Shown here: positions 53,101-60,917 of the stretch, in pieces | How the letters are laid out: every line of letters begins with the position of its first letter | Numbering within the stretch: the stretch's first letter is position 1 | Assembly (NCBI RefSeq): GCF_023053635.1 | Contig: NC_086188.1 | Span: 446,501-510,500, forward strand | Direction: 5' to 3' | DNA: 64,000 nt | Source: Elgaria multicarinata webbii | Taxonomy: Eukaryota; Chordata; Lepidosauria; Squamata; Anguidae | The notes under the pieces: model-generated | What the model was told of the DNA's origin: nothing | Databases searched by the model: none | The model's input: only the letters and a program-made list of their open reading frames with translations | Made by a program: the position numbers and the translations under genes

Positions 53101-53263
53101 CCGCCCCGCAGACGGAAGGCGTCCCGTAAACAGCAAGGCCTGGAAGCCCCGACCTTCCCGGGGGCCACGAGAGCGAGGGACACGCGAGGAGAAGGATACG
53201 GCGCGCGTGCTTCTCCTTCACCGGTGCTTCCAGCGTGTTGATGGCTTTGCTGATGCTCATCGC
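33910..53263 (-). CDS. HIP1R: HIP1R, huntingtin-interacting protein 1-related (exons 2-32; exon 1 outside window)
   Basis: Thirty-one exons on the - strand join in frame to 1,034 residues plus a stop. Human HIP1R has 1,068 residues, so only about 31-34 N-terminal residues (exon 1) are missing. In protein order: exons 2-10 are the ANTH domain, which binds phosphoinositides; exon 11 is an acidic linker with IPEEAPEDEEPENLIEIS; exons 12-19 are the long coiled coil, which binds clathrin light chain and HIP1/HIP1R partners; exons 20-30 are the THATCH (I/LWEQ) actin-binding module with its upstream regulatory helix; exons 31-32 are a basic Pro-rich tail (PPVAQKP) corresponding to the cortactin SH3-binding region known for HIP1R. 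HIP1R works at clathrin-coated pits and the trans-Golgi, restraining actin assembly. All introns look GT-AG except that between exons 2 and 3. It is convergent with VPS37B as in human. Confidence 0.97.
34217..34340. mobile_element. Palindromic MITE
   Basis: It contains GGGCCCTCCAGATGTTCTGG, ACTACAACCCTCATTATCC and, inverted, GAAGTGTAGTTCAAAACACC. It is the same family as 26127-26260 and lies in the last HIP1R intron. Confidence 0.7.
34924..35127 (-). CDS. HIP1R: HIP1R exon 31
   Basis: 68 codons from VKVLELEKTLENERLRLGEL, through RRQHYGLAG, to a basic Pro-rich end with KKPPVAQKPAHPPRLEQE. Acceptor CCTTGCAG, donor GAG|GTGGGT. It includes the end of the THATCH helix and the proposed SH3-binding tail. 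Confidence 0.95.
35730..35791 (-). CDS. HIP1R: HIP1R exon 30
   Basis: Encodes (D)TMDFSGMSLIKLKKEEMESQ, close to human TMDFSGLSLIKLKKQEMETQ. Acceptor CCCTGTAG, donor CAG|GTACTT. Confidence 0.96.
35862..36075 (+). mobile_element. Squamate SINE, near full length
   Basis: A tRNA-like head with B box GGTTCAAATCC (35913-35923) is followed by TCTCAGCCTAAACTACCTCA, CAGGGGTGTTGTGAAGATAA, and CTCCATGGAGGAGCTTGGGA. This is the characteristic lizard SINE body and tail order. It sits in the intron between HIP1R exons 29 and 30. Confidence 0.82.
36264..36387 (-). CDS. HIP1R: HIP1R exon 29
   Basis: Encodes VKAEKSSRNLSRLQECSRTV to NVVASTKSGQEQVEEK plus one base. Acceptor GTGCCAG, donor AAAG|GTGTGT. Core helix of THATCH. 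Confidence 0.96.
36713..36818 (-). CDS. HIP1R: HIP1R exon 28
   Basis: Encodes ESADKVVLHTGKYEELIVCS then HEIAASTAQLVAASK. Acceptor GCTTCAG, donor AAG|GTAAAT. Highly conserved I/LWEQ block. Confidence 0.97.
36953..37053 (-). CDS. HIP1R: HIP1R exon 27
   Basis: Encodes GAATPQEFYAKNSRWTEGLI to AVGWGATQLV. Acceptor AACACCAG, donor CTCGT|GTAGGT. The Trp residues of this I/LWEQ segment are kept. Confidence 0.97.
37261..37302. mobile_element. MITE fragment
   Basis: CTACAACTCCCAGCGTGCCC and CGGCCAGCC match the core of the GTAGTCCAA MITE family. Confidence 0.45.
37330..37441 (+). mobile_element. Sauropsid repeat (AATAAATGTGTTTGCCTTTC type), second copy
   Basis: It contains GCATCTGATGACATGGGCTG, GAGTCCGTGAAAGCTTCTGC and TAAAATAAATGTGTTTGCC. 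It matches 19860-19940 but is longer on the left. Confidence 0.6.
37842..37904 (-). CDS. HIP1R: HIP1R exon 26
   Basis: 21 codons, AIRLLVMTSTNLQKEIVESG then R. Acceptor CGCTGCAG, donor AGG|GTGAGG. Confidence 0.97.
38179..38209 (-). CDS. HIP1R: HIP1R exon 25 (31-bp microexon)
   Basis: One base plus ILNSCTDLMK. Acceptor TCCCACAG, donor AAG|GTGAGC. Very short but identical at the protein level to the human exon. Confidence 0.95.
38827..38866. repeat. (AGCCC)n-type minisatellite
   Basis: Repeated AGCCC/AGTCC units directly after the donor of HIP1R exon 24. Confidence 0.8.
38874..38932 (-). CDS. HIP1R: HIP1R exon 24
   Basis: Encodes EMMNQARMETSGVKLEVNE plus two bases of Arg. Acceptor CCCTGCAG, donor AAAG|GTAAGC. 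Confidence 0.96.
39361..39471 (-). CDS. HIP1R: HIP1R exon 23
   Basis: Encodes ELRPQSLDIRQEELGDMVDK then EMASTSAAIEDAVRRIE. Acceptor TGGCCAG, donor GAG|GTGAGG. Start of the core I/LWEQ region. Confidence 0.97.
39704..39840 (-). CDS. HIP1R: HIP1R exon 22
   Basis: Encodes LTETCRACGQRSLEYLNKLK, then a Gln/Arg-rich helix ending KMLQGLLQLGQ. Acceptor CTGGCCAG, donor CAG|GTGGGG. Less conserved than its neighbours. Confidence 0.94.
40593..40700 (-). CDS. HIP1R: HIP1R exon 21
   Basis: Encodes (D)ASGLVSALAPFAHLTADAI then VNGGATSHLAPTDHAD. Acceptor TCCCTCAG, donor CA|GTGAGT. Confidence 0.96.
41074..41160 (-). CDS. HIP1R: HIP1R exon 20
   Basis: Encodes (D)YLINRAQAALESLSALESG then HGGYLANLA. Acceptor CCCTGCAG, donor CAG|GTGAGG. 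Upstream-helix region preceding THATCH. Confidence 0.95.
41386..41533 (-). CDS. HIP1R: HIP1R exon 19
   Basis: Encodes SLREQSLQQKLGEEPFRVLQ, then AERIIRDAVAKLDDPVHLRC and TSSP. The acceptor CCCGCAG (exon from 41533) keeps the frame. A second AG 19 bp upstream (exon from 41552) would break it. Donor CAG|GTGGGC. Confidence 0.92.
41668..41862 (-). CDS. HIP1R: HIP1R exon 18
   Basis: 65 codons, AGSELSGQLEALQAEKETLR to EVQALQGKLSEK. Acceptor CCCCCAG, donor AAG|GTACCG. Coiled coil. Confidence 0.94.
42225..42326 (-). CDS. HIP1R: HIP1R exon 17
   Basis: 34 codons, LEDQALQVEQVRGELQSTKE then ELAQLQQSLSRSKQ. Acceptor CCCTGCAG, donor CAG|GTGCGC. Coiled coil. Confidence 0.93.
42430..42560 (-). mobile_element. 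CR1-like repeat fragment, inverted
   Basis: On the - strand it reads CCCGCCCATGTTCCCCAGCA then ACCGGTGCAGGCGGGCTTCC. This is the segment shared by 7290-7600 and 51400-51900, in opposite orientation. It lies between HIP1R exons 16 and 17. Confidence 0.5.
42699..42815 (-). CDS. HIP1R: HIP1R exon 16
   Basis: 39 codons, NADTAKQLTVTQQSQEEVAR then VKEQLAFQMEQAKRQAEMK. Acceptor CTCCCCAG, donor AAG|GTGGGC. Almost identical to human. Confidence 0.97.
42818..42851. repeat. (GGGGA)n repeat abutting a splice acceptor
   Basis: Six GGGGA units on the + strand lie immediately upstream (in gene direction) of HIP1R exon 16. They read as the polypyrimidine tract of that acceptor. Confidence 0.85.
42975..43063 (-). 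CDS. HIP1R: HIP1R exon 15
   Basis: Encodes (K)KASATETRYTKLKEKHNDL then INTHAELLRK. Acceptor TGCGCCAG, donor AAG|GTAGGG. Confidence 0.95.
43320..43503 (-). CDS. HIP1R: HIP1R exon 14
   Basis: Encodes AQRYVAQLKAQLNGLEAEGE, EQRKQKQKALVDNEQLRDEL and a tail ending GLYLEAE. Acceptor GCGCTCAG, donor GA|GTGAGT. Confidence 0.96.
43764..43836 (-). CDS. HIP1R: HIP1R exon 13
   Basis: One base plus DLQIENLKKEVDLLRGELEK then MKLE. Acceptor CCCCGCAG, donor GAG|GTAAAG. Start of the coiled coil. Confidence 0.96.
44077..44135 (-). CDS. HIP1R: HIP1R exon 12
   Basis: Encodes IVSDIFEQTFGPPNGLRDD plus two bases. Acceptor TTTTGCAG, donor ACAG|GTAAGC. In human the same place reads ADLFDQTFGPPNG. Confidence 0.95.
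44884..45021 (-). CDS. HIP1R: HIP1R exon 11
   Basis: 46 codons, SPPNFLRASALAEHVKPVVV, then IPEEAPEDEEPENLIEIS and AAPATEQP. Acceptor CTCCACAG, donor CCG|GTGAGG. Acidic linker after ANTH. Confidence 0.97.
45215..45290 (-). CDS. HIP1R: HIP1R exon 10
   Basis: One base plus LKSFFKRASDMLYFKRLIQI then PRLPE. Acceptor TCCCTGTAG. The donor GAG|GTGCCC is weak by consensus. Confidence 0.95.
45319..45380. repeat. 20-bp minisatellite
   Basis: About three tandem copies of GTCGGGGGGGCCTTCCCAAG, the first carrying TCA for TCG, in the intron upstream of HIP1R exon 10. Confidence 0.9.
45670..45692. repeat. (GGCT)n microsatellite
   Basis: Five to six GGCT units. Confidence 0.85.
46256..46313 (-). CDS. HIP1R: HIP1R exon 9
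   Basis: Two bases of Cys plus LPADTLQGHRDRFHEQFR and two bases of Ser. Acceptor TTGCCTCAG, donor GCAG|GTGAGG. Confidence 0.96.
46896..47036 (-). CDS. HIP1R: HIP1R exon 8
   Basis: Encodes (V)FRQLNTSMAVSQMSAVQCR, LAPLIQVIQDCSHLYHYTVK and LMFKLHS. Acceptor CCGCTCAG, donor TCCT|GTAAGC. ANTH domain. Confidence 0.97.
47216..47300. mobile_element. MITE half copy
   Basis: It contains ATCAGCCACAGCCAATGGGC and AGGGATGATGGGAACTGCAG, with a degraded end. GTAGTCCAA MITE family. Confidence 0.5.
48645..48780. mobile_element. Interspersed repeat tail (CTCTCAGAGTGGTTTACAG type)
   Basis: AACCCACTTTTCAGGGTATC and CTCAGAGTGGTTTACAGAAT are followed by A-rich sequence. Layout resembles 4497-4830. Confidence 0.45.
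49052..49113 (-). CDS. HIP1R: HIP1R exon 7
   Basis: One base plus FQLTVEMFDYMDCELKLSES plus one base. Acceptor GGGGCAG, donor CCG|GTAAGC. Identical to human across the 20 residues. Confidence 0.97.
49152..49173. repeat. (CA)n microsatellite
   Basis: Eleven CA units. Confidence 0.9.
49886..49962 (-). CDS. HIP1R: HIP1R exon 6
   Basis: Encodes HPEFPPGLEVTDEVLEKAAG then TDVNN plus AT. Acceptor CCCAAAG, donor AT|GTAAGT. Confidence 0.97.
50054..50107. repeat. (CA)n microsatellite
   Basis: About 27 CA units in the intron 5' of HIP1R exon 6. Confidence 0.97.
50834..50914 (-). CDS. HIP1R: HIP1R exon 5
   Basis: 27 codons, GHLHDRYGQLVNIYTKLLLT then KISFHLK. Acceptor CTGGTCAG, donor AAG|GTAATT. Confidence 0.97.
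51319..51375 (-). CDS. HIP1R: HIP1R exon 4
   Basis: 19 codons, VLQDCQRYRSNIRETGDLW. Acceptor TTCCCTAG, donor TGG|GTGAGT. Confidence 0.97.
51400..51900 (+). mobile_element. CR1-like repeat copy B
   Basis: It contains CCCATGCTCCCCAGCAACTG and CGGAGGTAGCACAGAGCCC, then the longer 3' part ACATCTTGTGGGAACAAATT, CCATAGTTTGACTCTGC and GTGTGAAGAAGTCCTTC. The repeat extends further right than the copy at 7290-7600. It lies between HIP1R exons 3 and 4. Confidence 0.65.
52476..52618 (-). CDS. HIP1R: HIP1R exon 3 (5' boundary unusual)
   Basis: Two bases of Arg, then IILGTHHEKGAFTFWSYAIG, LPLPSSAILSWKFCHVVHKV and LRDGHPN. Donor AAC|GTAAGT. Reading frame and homology demand that the exon start at 52618, but no AG precedes it for about 75 bp. 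An AC dinucleotide ends at 52620, one base away from the needed position. This fits a U12-type intron, with one base unresolved. Confidence 0.9.
52619..53199 (-). other. HIP1R: HIP1R intron 2, probable U12-type
   Basis: Read on the - strand, the donor at 53199 is GTATCCTTCT, nearly the U12 consensus RTATCCTTT. GCCTTGAC at 52629-52636 resembles the U12 branch site TTCCTTRAC. Its presumed branch adenosine is about 10 bases before an AC dinucleotide. No polypyrimidine-AG acceptor is present. Confidence 0.7.
53200..53263 (-). CDS. HIP1R: HIP1R exon 2 (first exon in window)
   Basis: 21 codons, AMSISKAINTLEAPVKEKHA then R, plus one base. Human reads AISISKAINTQEAPVKEKHA. Acceptor CCTCTGCAG. The in-frame ATG here is internal, not the start, because a splice acceptor sits immediately before the first codon. 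Confidence 0.96.
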
Positions 53264-53379
53264 CTGCAGAGGGGGAGGAGAACCAGGTTACAAAGAAGCA
53301 CCAAGGCAGGCTTCAGATCGCTGCCTCAGGGAGCCATTCGTTAACAACAACAACAACAGCAATAATAATCCACCAGGGT

Positions 53380-53480
53380 TTACTTATTTATTGCATTTAC
53401 TTCCTGCCTTTTTCCTCTTGCACAGAGCCCAAGGTGGCTCACACGGGCCGCCTCCTCACAACAACCCTGTGAGGTAGGTA
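53380..53480 (-). mobile_element. Squamate SINE 3' part
   Basis: TACTTATTTATTGCATTTAC, CAAGGTGGCTCACACGGG and CCTCACAACAACCCTGTGAG followed by GTAGGTA are the reverse complement of the SINE tail seen at 35862-36075. Confidence 0.7.
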
Positions 53481-54099
53481 AAGGCTAATATACAGCCAAT
53501 ATAGTATTAATAAGACGTGCCTCAAGGAACTCCCTTTACAGCTACACGGTGCCTCCACAGCTGGGGGAGGGGAAGGGAGGGAAGACCACCGCCTCCCACC
53601 CCCACCCCCACCCCCCAGGCCAAGGGTTCCTGCTCTTTCCCTCCCCAAAACTCTGTAATGCTGGCTTACGCGTCGCAACCTGTGACATTAACGTGCACCT
53701 TTCAGGGCGAACCATTTATCCTGGCTGAACTGGGGAGGGGAGGGGGGAGAGAATCAAGCCGGTTCCTGGGCTTCACTTGGGCAGAGATGGGACCCTTTTG
53801 ACAAAGGAGGGCGGGTGGAGGGTTCACAAGGCTCTGGAGAAGGGGCTTTGCCAGGGCCACGTCTCTCGCCCACAGCCACTCCTGAGGAAGCCCATGGAAA
53901 GCAACCCACCGTCACCTGGAAGAAGCGCCGTGAAGGAACAGGAGGGGCCAACAGAAAGCACACACCCACACCGGCCCCGTAGTATATTTTAAATGGCTCC
54001 CCAGTAAAACGTTTCCCTCTTCGGAATCGGTTGCGAACAGCGCACCCCCGAGAGCACGCTAGGGGAGCTGCGAGGCAATGAAAAGGGGTGGGGGGTGGG

Positions 54100-54215
54100 G
54101 AGCGTGGGGCCCCGAGTGCAAATCCCTGCTCAGCCACAAACCTTAGAGGGAGGGAGACAGCACCTCGCAGCCTGGAATACCTCACAGGGATGTTGTGAGA
54201 GAAATAACACGGGAC
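54100..54215 (+). mobile_element. Squamate SINE, internal part
   Basis: GTGCAAATCCCTGCTCAGCC resembles the B-box region, and ATACCTCACAGGGATGTTG with TGAGAGAAATAA the SINE body. Middle degraded. Confidence 0.6.
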
Positions 54216-55784
54216 GCCCCTGTCTACATTGGCCCAAAGGCCTTAGGAGGACGGGCAGAGACCACCACGTGCCAGGAACCACGAAGGGGAGGCCTCGGCG
54301 TCTCCTGGCCACAGAAGGGAAAGCAGGGCTTGTTCCAACCAGGAAAACCAAGCCAGCGTTGAGGACGGACCCCAACTCCCACCCCCAATCACTGGCGTGC
54401 TTGCAAATGCTGTGTGGGTCTGGCCCCACTCTCCCACCCTCGTCTCTCTGCTTTTTAAAAGAACAAAACAAACAACCCACAAGATCCTAGACCTCACAGC
54501 CTGATTACATCATAAAATGTATTGTTATTCTGTGCTCCTGGGATGGGAACGGAATGCATTTCCCAGAGATGCTGCTAGGAAAATCTAGACGCTCGCTTCA
54601 ACCGCCACCACCACAGACAGATGCATCTACCTGTTGGCCTCTGGGTTCTTCCACAGGCTGCCAACTGCGGGCAGGTCAGGGGCTTCCCCCTCGCAGCCTC
54701 CTTGCGGCACACGCGCCGGAGAAAAGGCGCCCGGTGCCCCGCTGTGGCCCAGCACGGCCGAGGGGGGGTTGGACCCAGATTCGCTCAGGTCCGTGCCCCA
54801 AACGTTAGCCGCTGCACCAGACTAGCCTGCCTAGTCAACGGCTCCTTTCTCCCCGCCCCCAAAATGCAACAACCTCTTTTCTACCAACACATCAAGGGCA
54901 GGACAGGCCATGCTGGAGCGACAAAGCCTGGAGGCGGCGGCGGCAGCAGGAGTGGGGTTAAAACGCTCATGAATTAAAGACCGGAGAGGAGTAACTGATA
55001 TGGGCGCCACCCGGACCTTAAAATCCAGGGCCCACAAGGGGACGGAAATGCATCTGGAGCCTCTGAGTTCAAGGGCGGGGGGGGAGGCCACTAAGATAGA
55101 GGCTTGCAAAATTGTGCCCGTTGTGCCACTTTCCATAGGGATCCCGGGCTCAGAATTCTTTAATTCCAAGTTGTGGGGTGGGGGAAGAGTAGGGTCCGCC
55201 CTTCCGCGGACGCTCCGTCCTGGGGAGGCCTCGGCAGAGGGGGCCGCTGTCGTCCCCCCGCCGGCGCTCCAGGCCTGACCCCGTTTCGCACAGAAGCCTT
55301 ATTGTGGCCTCAGTTCATTGAGATTCCAAGGACCAGCCCTGCAGCTGAACGGCATACATAAATGAATGAAGATGCCTCTGGAGAGAGAGAGCGAGGGACG
55401 AGGGGGCCGTGGTCTCCCTTCACCTGCGAGAAGAGGGCCCCGTGGCGCCCAGGGAGCAGGAGCAGGAGCGGCGCCCCCCCCCCGCTTCCGGCGGAGCCAC
55501 CCTGGGCCGGCCCTCCCTTCCGCACGCTGTCGGCTTCTCTTGCGTTGTCACTGCGGAGCGAGGGGGGGTGGACTTGGGGTGGACCGGAGAGAAACGTGTG
55601 ACGAGGGGAGGGCGATTAATACAGCAAAGCTCGTGGGGAGAGTTCTCCATACGCAAATTCCAAAAAAACCCAAACACCTTTCCGATTACAGATTACATTG
55701 TATTTAGAAGTCTTAAGCAGAAGAAGTTCTCTGCCTGCCAGGTTCATTACGAAATCCACAAAACCCAAGGCCAATGAAGTTGCC

Positions 55785-55869
55785 CAGAGAGAGAGAGAGA
55801 GCGAGAGAGAGAGAGAGCGAGAGAGAGCGAGAGCGAGAGCGAGCGAGAGCGAGAGAGAGCGAAAGAGAG
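55785..55869. repeat. (GA)n/(GAGAGC)n tract
   Basis: Purine-rich GA and GAGC units over about 85 bp. Any Arg/Glu-rich translation is an artefact of the repeat. Confidence 0.9.
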
Positions 55870-56141
55870 CTCTGCCTCCTCGGAATCCCATCCAGGCACA
55901 GTGTGAATAGCAACTGGCAGGTCTTGTTCCTTCTTTGGCCAGTACCCACCAAGCGCTACCAGGCGAAAGGGGCCGTGCGGCTACTACAGGTTTTCTTCCT
56001 TAATAGGGGTTTCCCCACCCCCACCCCCACCCCCGGTAGGAAAAAAGGCAAAAGAGGCAGAGGAGAAAACACAGGAGGGCTACATGTGGAAGATGGCGAG
56101 GTCTGGAGGCCCTGTAAAATTCCAGGAATGAGGCGTGCACA

Positions 56142-56172
56142 TTCACCCCCACCCCCACCCCCACCCCCACCC
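56142..56172. repeat. (CCACCC)n repeat
   Basis: CCCCCA units. A related shorter tract lies at about 56018-56035. Confidence 0.85.
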
Positions 56173-57589
56173 TGCTTGCAAGCAGGTCTGAGCTCCCTTT
56201 TACCCCTCCACTCCCCTTTGCGAGGGTGTTGGGGTCACAGCATTCCAATTTGCAAACCAGATGGCAGCGCCCCCCTCCCCCCTCTTGTTTAAATGGATGT
56301 CATACACATTCGTCCCTTTCATGCATTCAGTTGCCTCATTCCTCCCCCTCCGCCCTCAACCTACATGCATTCACACGACCCCGGAAAGGCACAACCGGGC
56401 CAGCTTCACAGGGCTGCAAACCCTGTAACAGCAGGATTCCTGCTCATGTGGAGAGAGCTCAGCGCTCCCACAGCTGGGCGCACCACAGCCCTCTCTCCAT
56501 TTTCAAAAGCCACTCTGTCTCCATGTCTCCATTCTGAAAGGCCGCCTGACAGAGGCTCCTCCGGCATTTGAATGCAAAACCAAGGCAGGACAGAGGAGCC
56601 CTGGGAGGAGGAGAAGCAGGGACGGTGTGCACGACCCGCCGAGGCTGTTGGAATGGACGGCTCTTCCGTCTGGCCCAGCCAAGAGAGGGGCCGGCCGTAG
56701 CTGAGCCGCCAGTGCCCAATCCAATCGCTGGCAGCGCCAGTTAAAAAAGAGCCGGGGAGCGAGGAGTGGGAGGGAGCCTATCCTGACGGAGGCCCTGGAG
56801 AGCCACCACCGCTCAGGCCACGCAAGCCTGGGCCAGAAGATGGGCAGAGGGCCCCTGACCTGGCTGAAGGCAGCTCCCTCTGGACCGGGGCACAACTACG
56901 AGCCCGTTTTGGCTTCAAGCCCTCATGGCCAGTGCCTGGAACACCTCGGGGGGGGAGGAGGCGTTTCAGCCCCTCGGAAGGCGGAGGAAGCCACCAAACG
57001 GATCAGTGGCCGTGGAAGGGGGCGTGGCCCCCTGAAGAACCCCTGCAGGCCAGATTCGCCCCCTGGGCCAGAGTTTCTGGGCCAGAGTTTCCCTACGCCT
57101 TCCTCATTCGTGTGCTCTGACACAAAGCCCCCGTTTCTGCATTAATTAAAATGCACACAAACCGCTTCTAACATGTCTCATGCCCCCTCCCCTCCCCCCC
57201 CCCCCCCCGTTTGAAAGGAGCCTCCTGAAATCCGCTTCAAAGCCCATCCATCAGATTAAAGGCAGCCTGGGAGTTATAGGCCTGTTGCCCCAGTGAAACT
57301 ACAATTCCCAGAGTGCCACGCTGATTCCGACCGCAGGTATACAGGGAGGATTGTGGGCCACGGTGTGGAAGCCCTTGGGAGCCACACCTCTCGCATCTCA
57401 ACGCAACTGTGGGCCAGATTCAAGCCCGCAGCAGGTGACGTCAGGCCAGCCAGGCAAAGCAGCCGAAGCAACGCGAGGCACGCCCGAGCAGCCCGCTGAA
57501 CCGACCCGGCCACATACTTGGCGTGCCGTCGCTCGCAGCCCGGTGGAACCAATCATGCAAGGCGCAGAGAGCCGGTGGCGGCACAGTTT

Positions 57590-57660
57590 CTCCAACCCGG
57601 CTGGGGCGTGCTGGGAGTTGTAGTCCCATGTATTCGGAGGGCACCAGGTTGGTACGGGAG
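57590..57660. mobile_element. MITE right half
   Basis: CTGGGAGTTGTAGTCCCATG, then GGAGGGCACCAGGTTGG. Same family as 26127-26260. Confidence 0.55.
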
Positions 57661-59418
57661 GCAGCACATAGCCATCACGACTGAAAGGCTGTACAGAAAC
57701 ACCTTCAACCCACGATGTTCTCTGAATTTCCCTCCTCACGCACACCTCTCTGTCCAGGCAGGAAGTGGCATTAAACGAGCTGGACTTGCAGCTACTGGCA
57801 GATCCACTGTGAACTTAAAACGCACCGGTAAAAAAAAAGAAACGGGAAAGAGTGGTTTTACCTAAACGTACACTCCGTTCACTGCCATGTCCCACTCCAG
57901 AAACCAGATCAGTAGAAGCTACCACCACCCTCCACAGTAAATACCCAAAGGAGTCCCACCCTACACATCTTCCTTCCCAGTCCTGCTCCAGCTTACTCCT
58001 GCTCAAATAAGAGAGCCAACCAGCCGTGAGAGTCAGGGCCTTTTTGGTCGTGGCATCATGACTGTGGCTGGAATGGTCTCCCAAGGGAGGCCCCCCCTGC
58101 CCAATCATTGCTCACCTTTGGGAATGGGGTGGGCAGACCCCTCCCTCAGGGGGCTGTAGCAGCACACCGTAGCACGGGCAATACAGTCTGAACTGGAAGA
58201 GTTTGTGCTGCCACCGTAGGCCTTTACCACATGCGTGTACCGACCAGGTCTAAGGTGCTGAGGAAGTTGCAACTGCAACGCCCACCACCCCCTTGAAGCG
58301 GACAGGCGTGGGCCCTGGGCTGGCAATTCCGAAACGAGAGGAGGACGCGGCAGGCGCAAAGGCGGAGTCACGGCACAGGAGCCGAGAACACATTTCCCAG
58401 CTGCCGCCTCCGTCTGCAAGAGCGGCTGGAAGCTCCCAAGGCAGGAAAACCGTGGTTTGGCAACGGGGCGAAAGATTCCATCGCCTCTTGGCAACACGGC
58501 GTGACCTCTTTTTTGCATTAATTATGTCACAATATTGGGAGAAGCAGCATCACCATGAGGGTGGCACAACAGGAACCGGGCAGAAAGTGAGCGAAGGCCC
58601 ACACGACACAGCAACTGTTATTACGGCAAGTGACGTGGTGCGCGCCGCCGTTCAGTGCCTTTTCTTAAGCAGGTTTTCCAGACTGCAAGCGAAAAGGTGG
58701 CTGTCCGCTTGCTCTGGGCCCAAGACGAGGGGTTTTGCTGAATAAGAGGCAACCTCAGCTCCGCAGGGTTAACACCCCCGCTACGGAACACGTCCTGAAA
58801 CCCTAACCACGTTCCAGCTGAATGCAAGCAATGCTCCACAGCCAAGTAAATTTCCAGACAACCGGAGCAGTGACCTCCTTATTTGGAGTGTGATTCGTCC
58901 CTCGATAATCCTAGCAGGGCCATTAAAAAAGAAAAAAGTTAACCGACGCTAATCCCTCCTTGAGTACTACGAAGCTCCTGGGTGCGTTCCAGAGCAACAT
59001 GTTTCCCGAAGCCCAAGCATCTCCCGCTGGAGAAAGGCCTTTCCGAGAGGCTGCCCCATCCCATCCCATCCCATCCCCGCCATCCCGTTCTCCTGGGCCG
59101 GCCGGACGGGGAGAGGAGGACGTGATTCAGAAACGATGCCGTCACGCAGCAAGGGAGTCAGCTAATTGCTTTGTTTTCAGTCTCAACGGGTATTTCTGGT
59201 TCGGGGGCGGCAGCCGCCGCCGCTGCCTTCAGGTTTCCCTCTTGCGAAAAGGCTGCTTCCGGCCACATGATCTCGTTCCCCCTGGGTCACCTGCCTCTCC
59301 GGGAGGCCAAGAGCGAAGGAGCGGAAACCACAGTGAACCGGGAGGGAGGGAGGGCTGCGGCGGAAGACGGGCAAACCCCCCCCACGGCCGCTCAAACGCT
59401 TCCAATAAAGGCCAGGAC

Positions 59419-59555
59419 CAGCCTTGCTCCGTGCAGTGCCCTCCAGATGTTTGTGGACTTCAACACCCACTAGCCCCAGCCAGCATGGCCAATGGTCAGG
59501 AATGCTGGGAGTTGTAGTCCAAAACCTGGAGGGGCCCCATTTCGAGGAAGGCTGA
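59419..59555. mobile_element. Palindromic MITE, near complete
   Basis: Left GACCAGCCTTGCTCCGTGC and GCCCTCCAGATG; right GAGTTGTAGTCCAAAACCTG and GAGGAAGGCTGATC. The centre is GCCAGCATGGCCAATGGTC. Best-preserved copy of this family here. Confidence 0.75.
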
Positions 59556-59633
59556 TCAAGACAGATTGCATCAACGCTTTGGTCAGCATCAGCTTCTGAG
59601 ATCTTATTGATATAGGGTGGGATGTAAATATTT

Positions 59634-59657
59634 TAAATAAATAAATAAATAAATAAT
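59634..59657. repeat. (AAAT)n microsatellite
   Basis: Five AAAT units after a TTTTAAATA lead. Confidence 0.85.
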
Positions 59658-59699
59658 ACATATGCGTGAAATTATATTTTACTCTGTACTGTTTTTTAC

Positions 59700-59980
59700 A
59701 GTGTCTGATATTTACTATGTATTTATTTTATTTTTAATCTGCCCGATAACCAATATTCCCTGGCCGAATTACGAACAGCTAAAATGCTGTCCTAACTGTT
59801 AAAAACATAAAATACAAAACAAAACAAGGAGCCCAGGAATGGATAAAACAGCCATGAAAATGCCTGGGGGGGAAGGAAGGCCTCTGGTGGGTGCCCAGAA
59901 GATACCCACTTCGTCACCAGGCAAACCTCTTTGGAGAAGGCCCTCACTCCTGAGAAGGCCGCCACGCCGGGCACAGTCCT
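59700..59980. mobile_element. LINE-like repeat tail, unclassified
   Basis: An AT-rich lead with TTTATTTTATTTTTAATCTG is followed by an A-rich segment and GAAGGCCCTCACTCCTGAG with CCTCTTTATCACCC. Layout matches the 4497-4830 family. Confidence 0.4.
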
Positions 59981-60440
59981 CTTTATCACCCAGGCCCCAG
60001 CTCCGGAGCGCCCAGCACCAGGTCAGCCACCCAGCAGGCCGCCCAGGGGGTCGAAAGCACGCGCCCGGCAGCCACCCACCCATGGGGTAACTAACGGGGG
60101 AGCAACCCCCGGCCCCCTGCTGACTGATGTCGGCAAACCTTCAGCCACCATCTCGCCAAGGGTCATTCTGGAGCGAAGCCTTCTCCCACTGACCGGCTTG
60201 ACCAGTTCTCGCTCCTTCGAACGGGGGCTTCCCAGGAGAGAGTGGCCAGACGGAGCCCACCCCCGAAGCTGAGAAGCTGACCATGCTTCCGATGTACACA
60301 GGTCAGGACTGTTTGGGGGCCGAAAGGCCGCCACGGCGGTGCAGCCCCCTCGGCCACCAAGCAGGGGGACGGACCGCAATCGCCCAGGTCCATCAATGGG
60401 CCGGATTCCACGCTGAACTGCACTCCGGGGGCGGAGGGGG

Positions 60441-60460
60441 ACACACACACACACACACGA
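60441..60460. repeat. (CA)n microsatellite
   Basis: Ten CA units. Confidence 0.85.
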
Positions 60461-60917
60461 TAATCGTTCTCAAGGGGAGAGAAGCATCCCAAACGTTTGA
60501 CTTAGGAGCAGAAATTAAAGTTGAACTACTTTCATCCATTTATTTATTGACAGCATTCATATACCGACCCACATCTAAACAGATTCCAGAGCTGTGAACA
60601 AGAAAAGGGTGGTTTTTTTTAAAAAAAAAATGTATTAAAATGGTTATTTTTAAAAACAGAGTAACGACAAAATCCGTGGCTGGTCGGTCAGTCACGGAAG
60701 ACTTCCTGGAATTTAAAAGATTTTAAAATCCATATTTGACAACCAGGCACACATGCAAATGTGGAAGCCATATGCAAAAGCCAGTCCATGCTCCATGCCC
60801 TAGAAGTGCGCCCTCCAAGCACTGCCTCCTCTTCCCCGAGGTTCCCTGAACGCTCAGCTCCTGCGTCGTCTTTGGACAGGACACCCGTCACGTCAGCCCT
60901 CCCACGCGCTGGGCCTC

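Noticed and set aside
55774-56292. Arg/Glu-rich frame at the GA tract
   Set aside because: Pure product of the GA/GAGC simple repeat.
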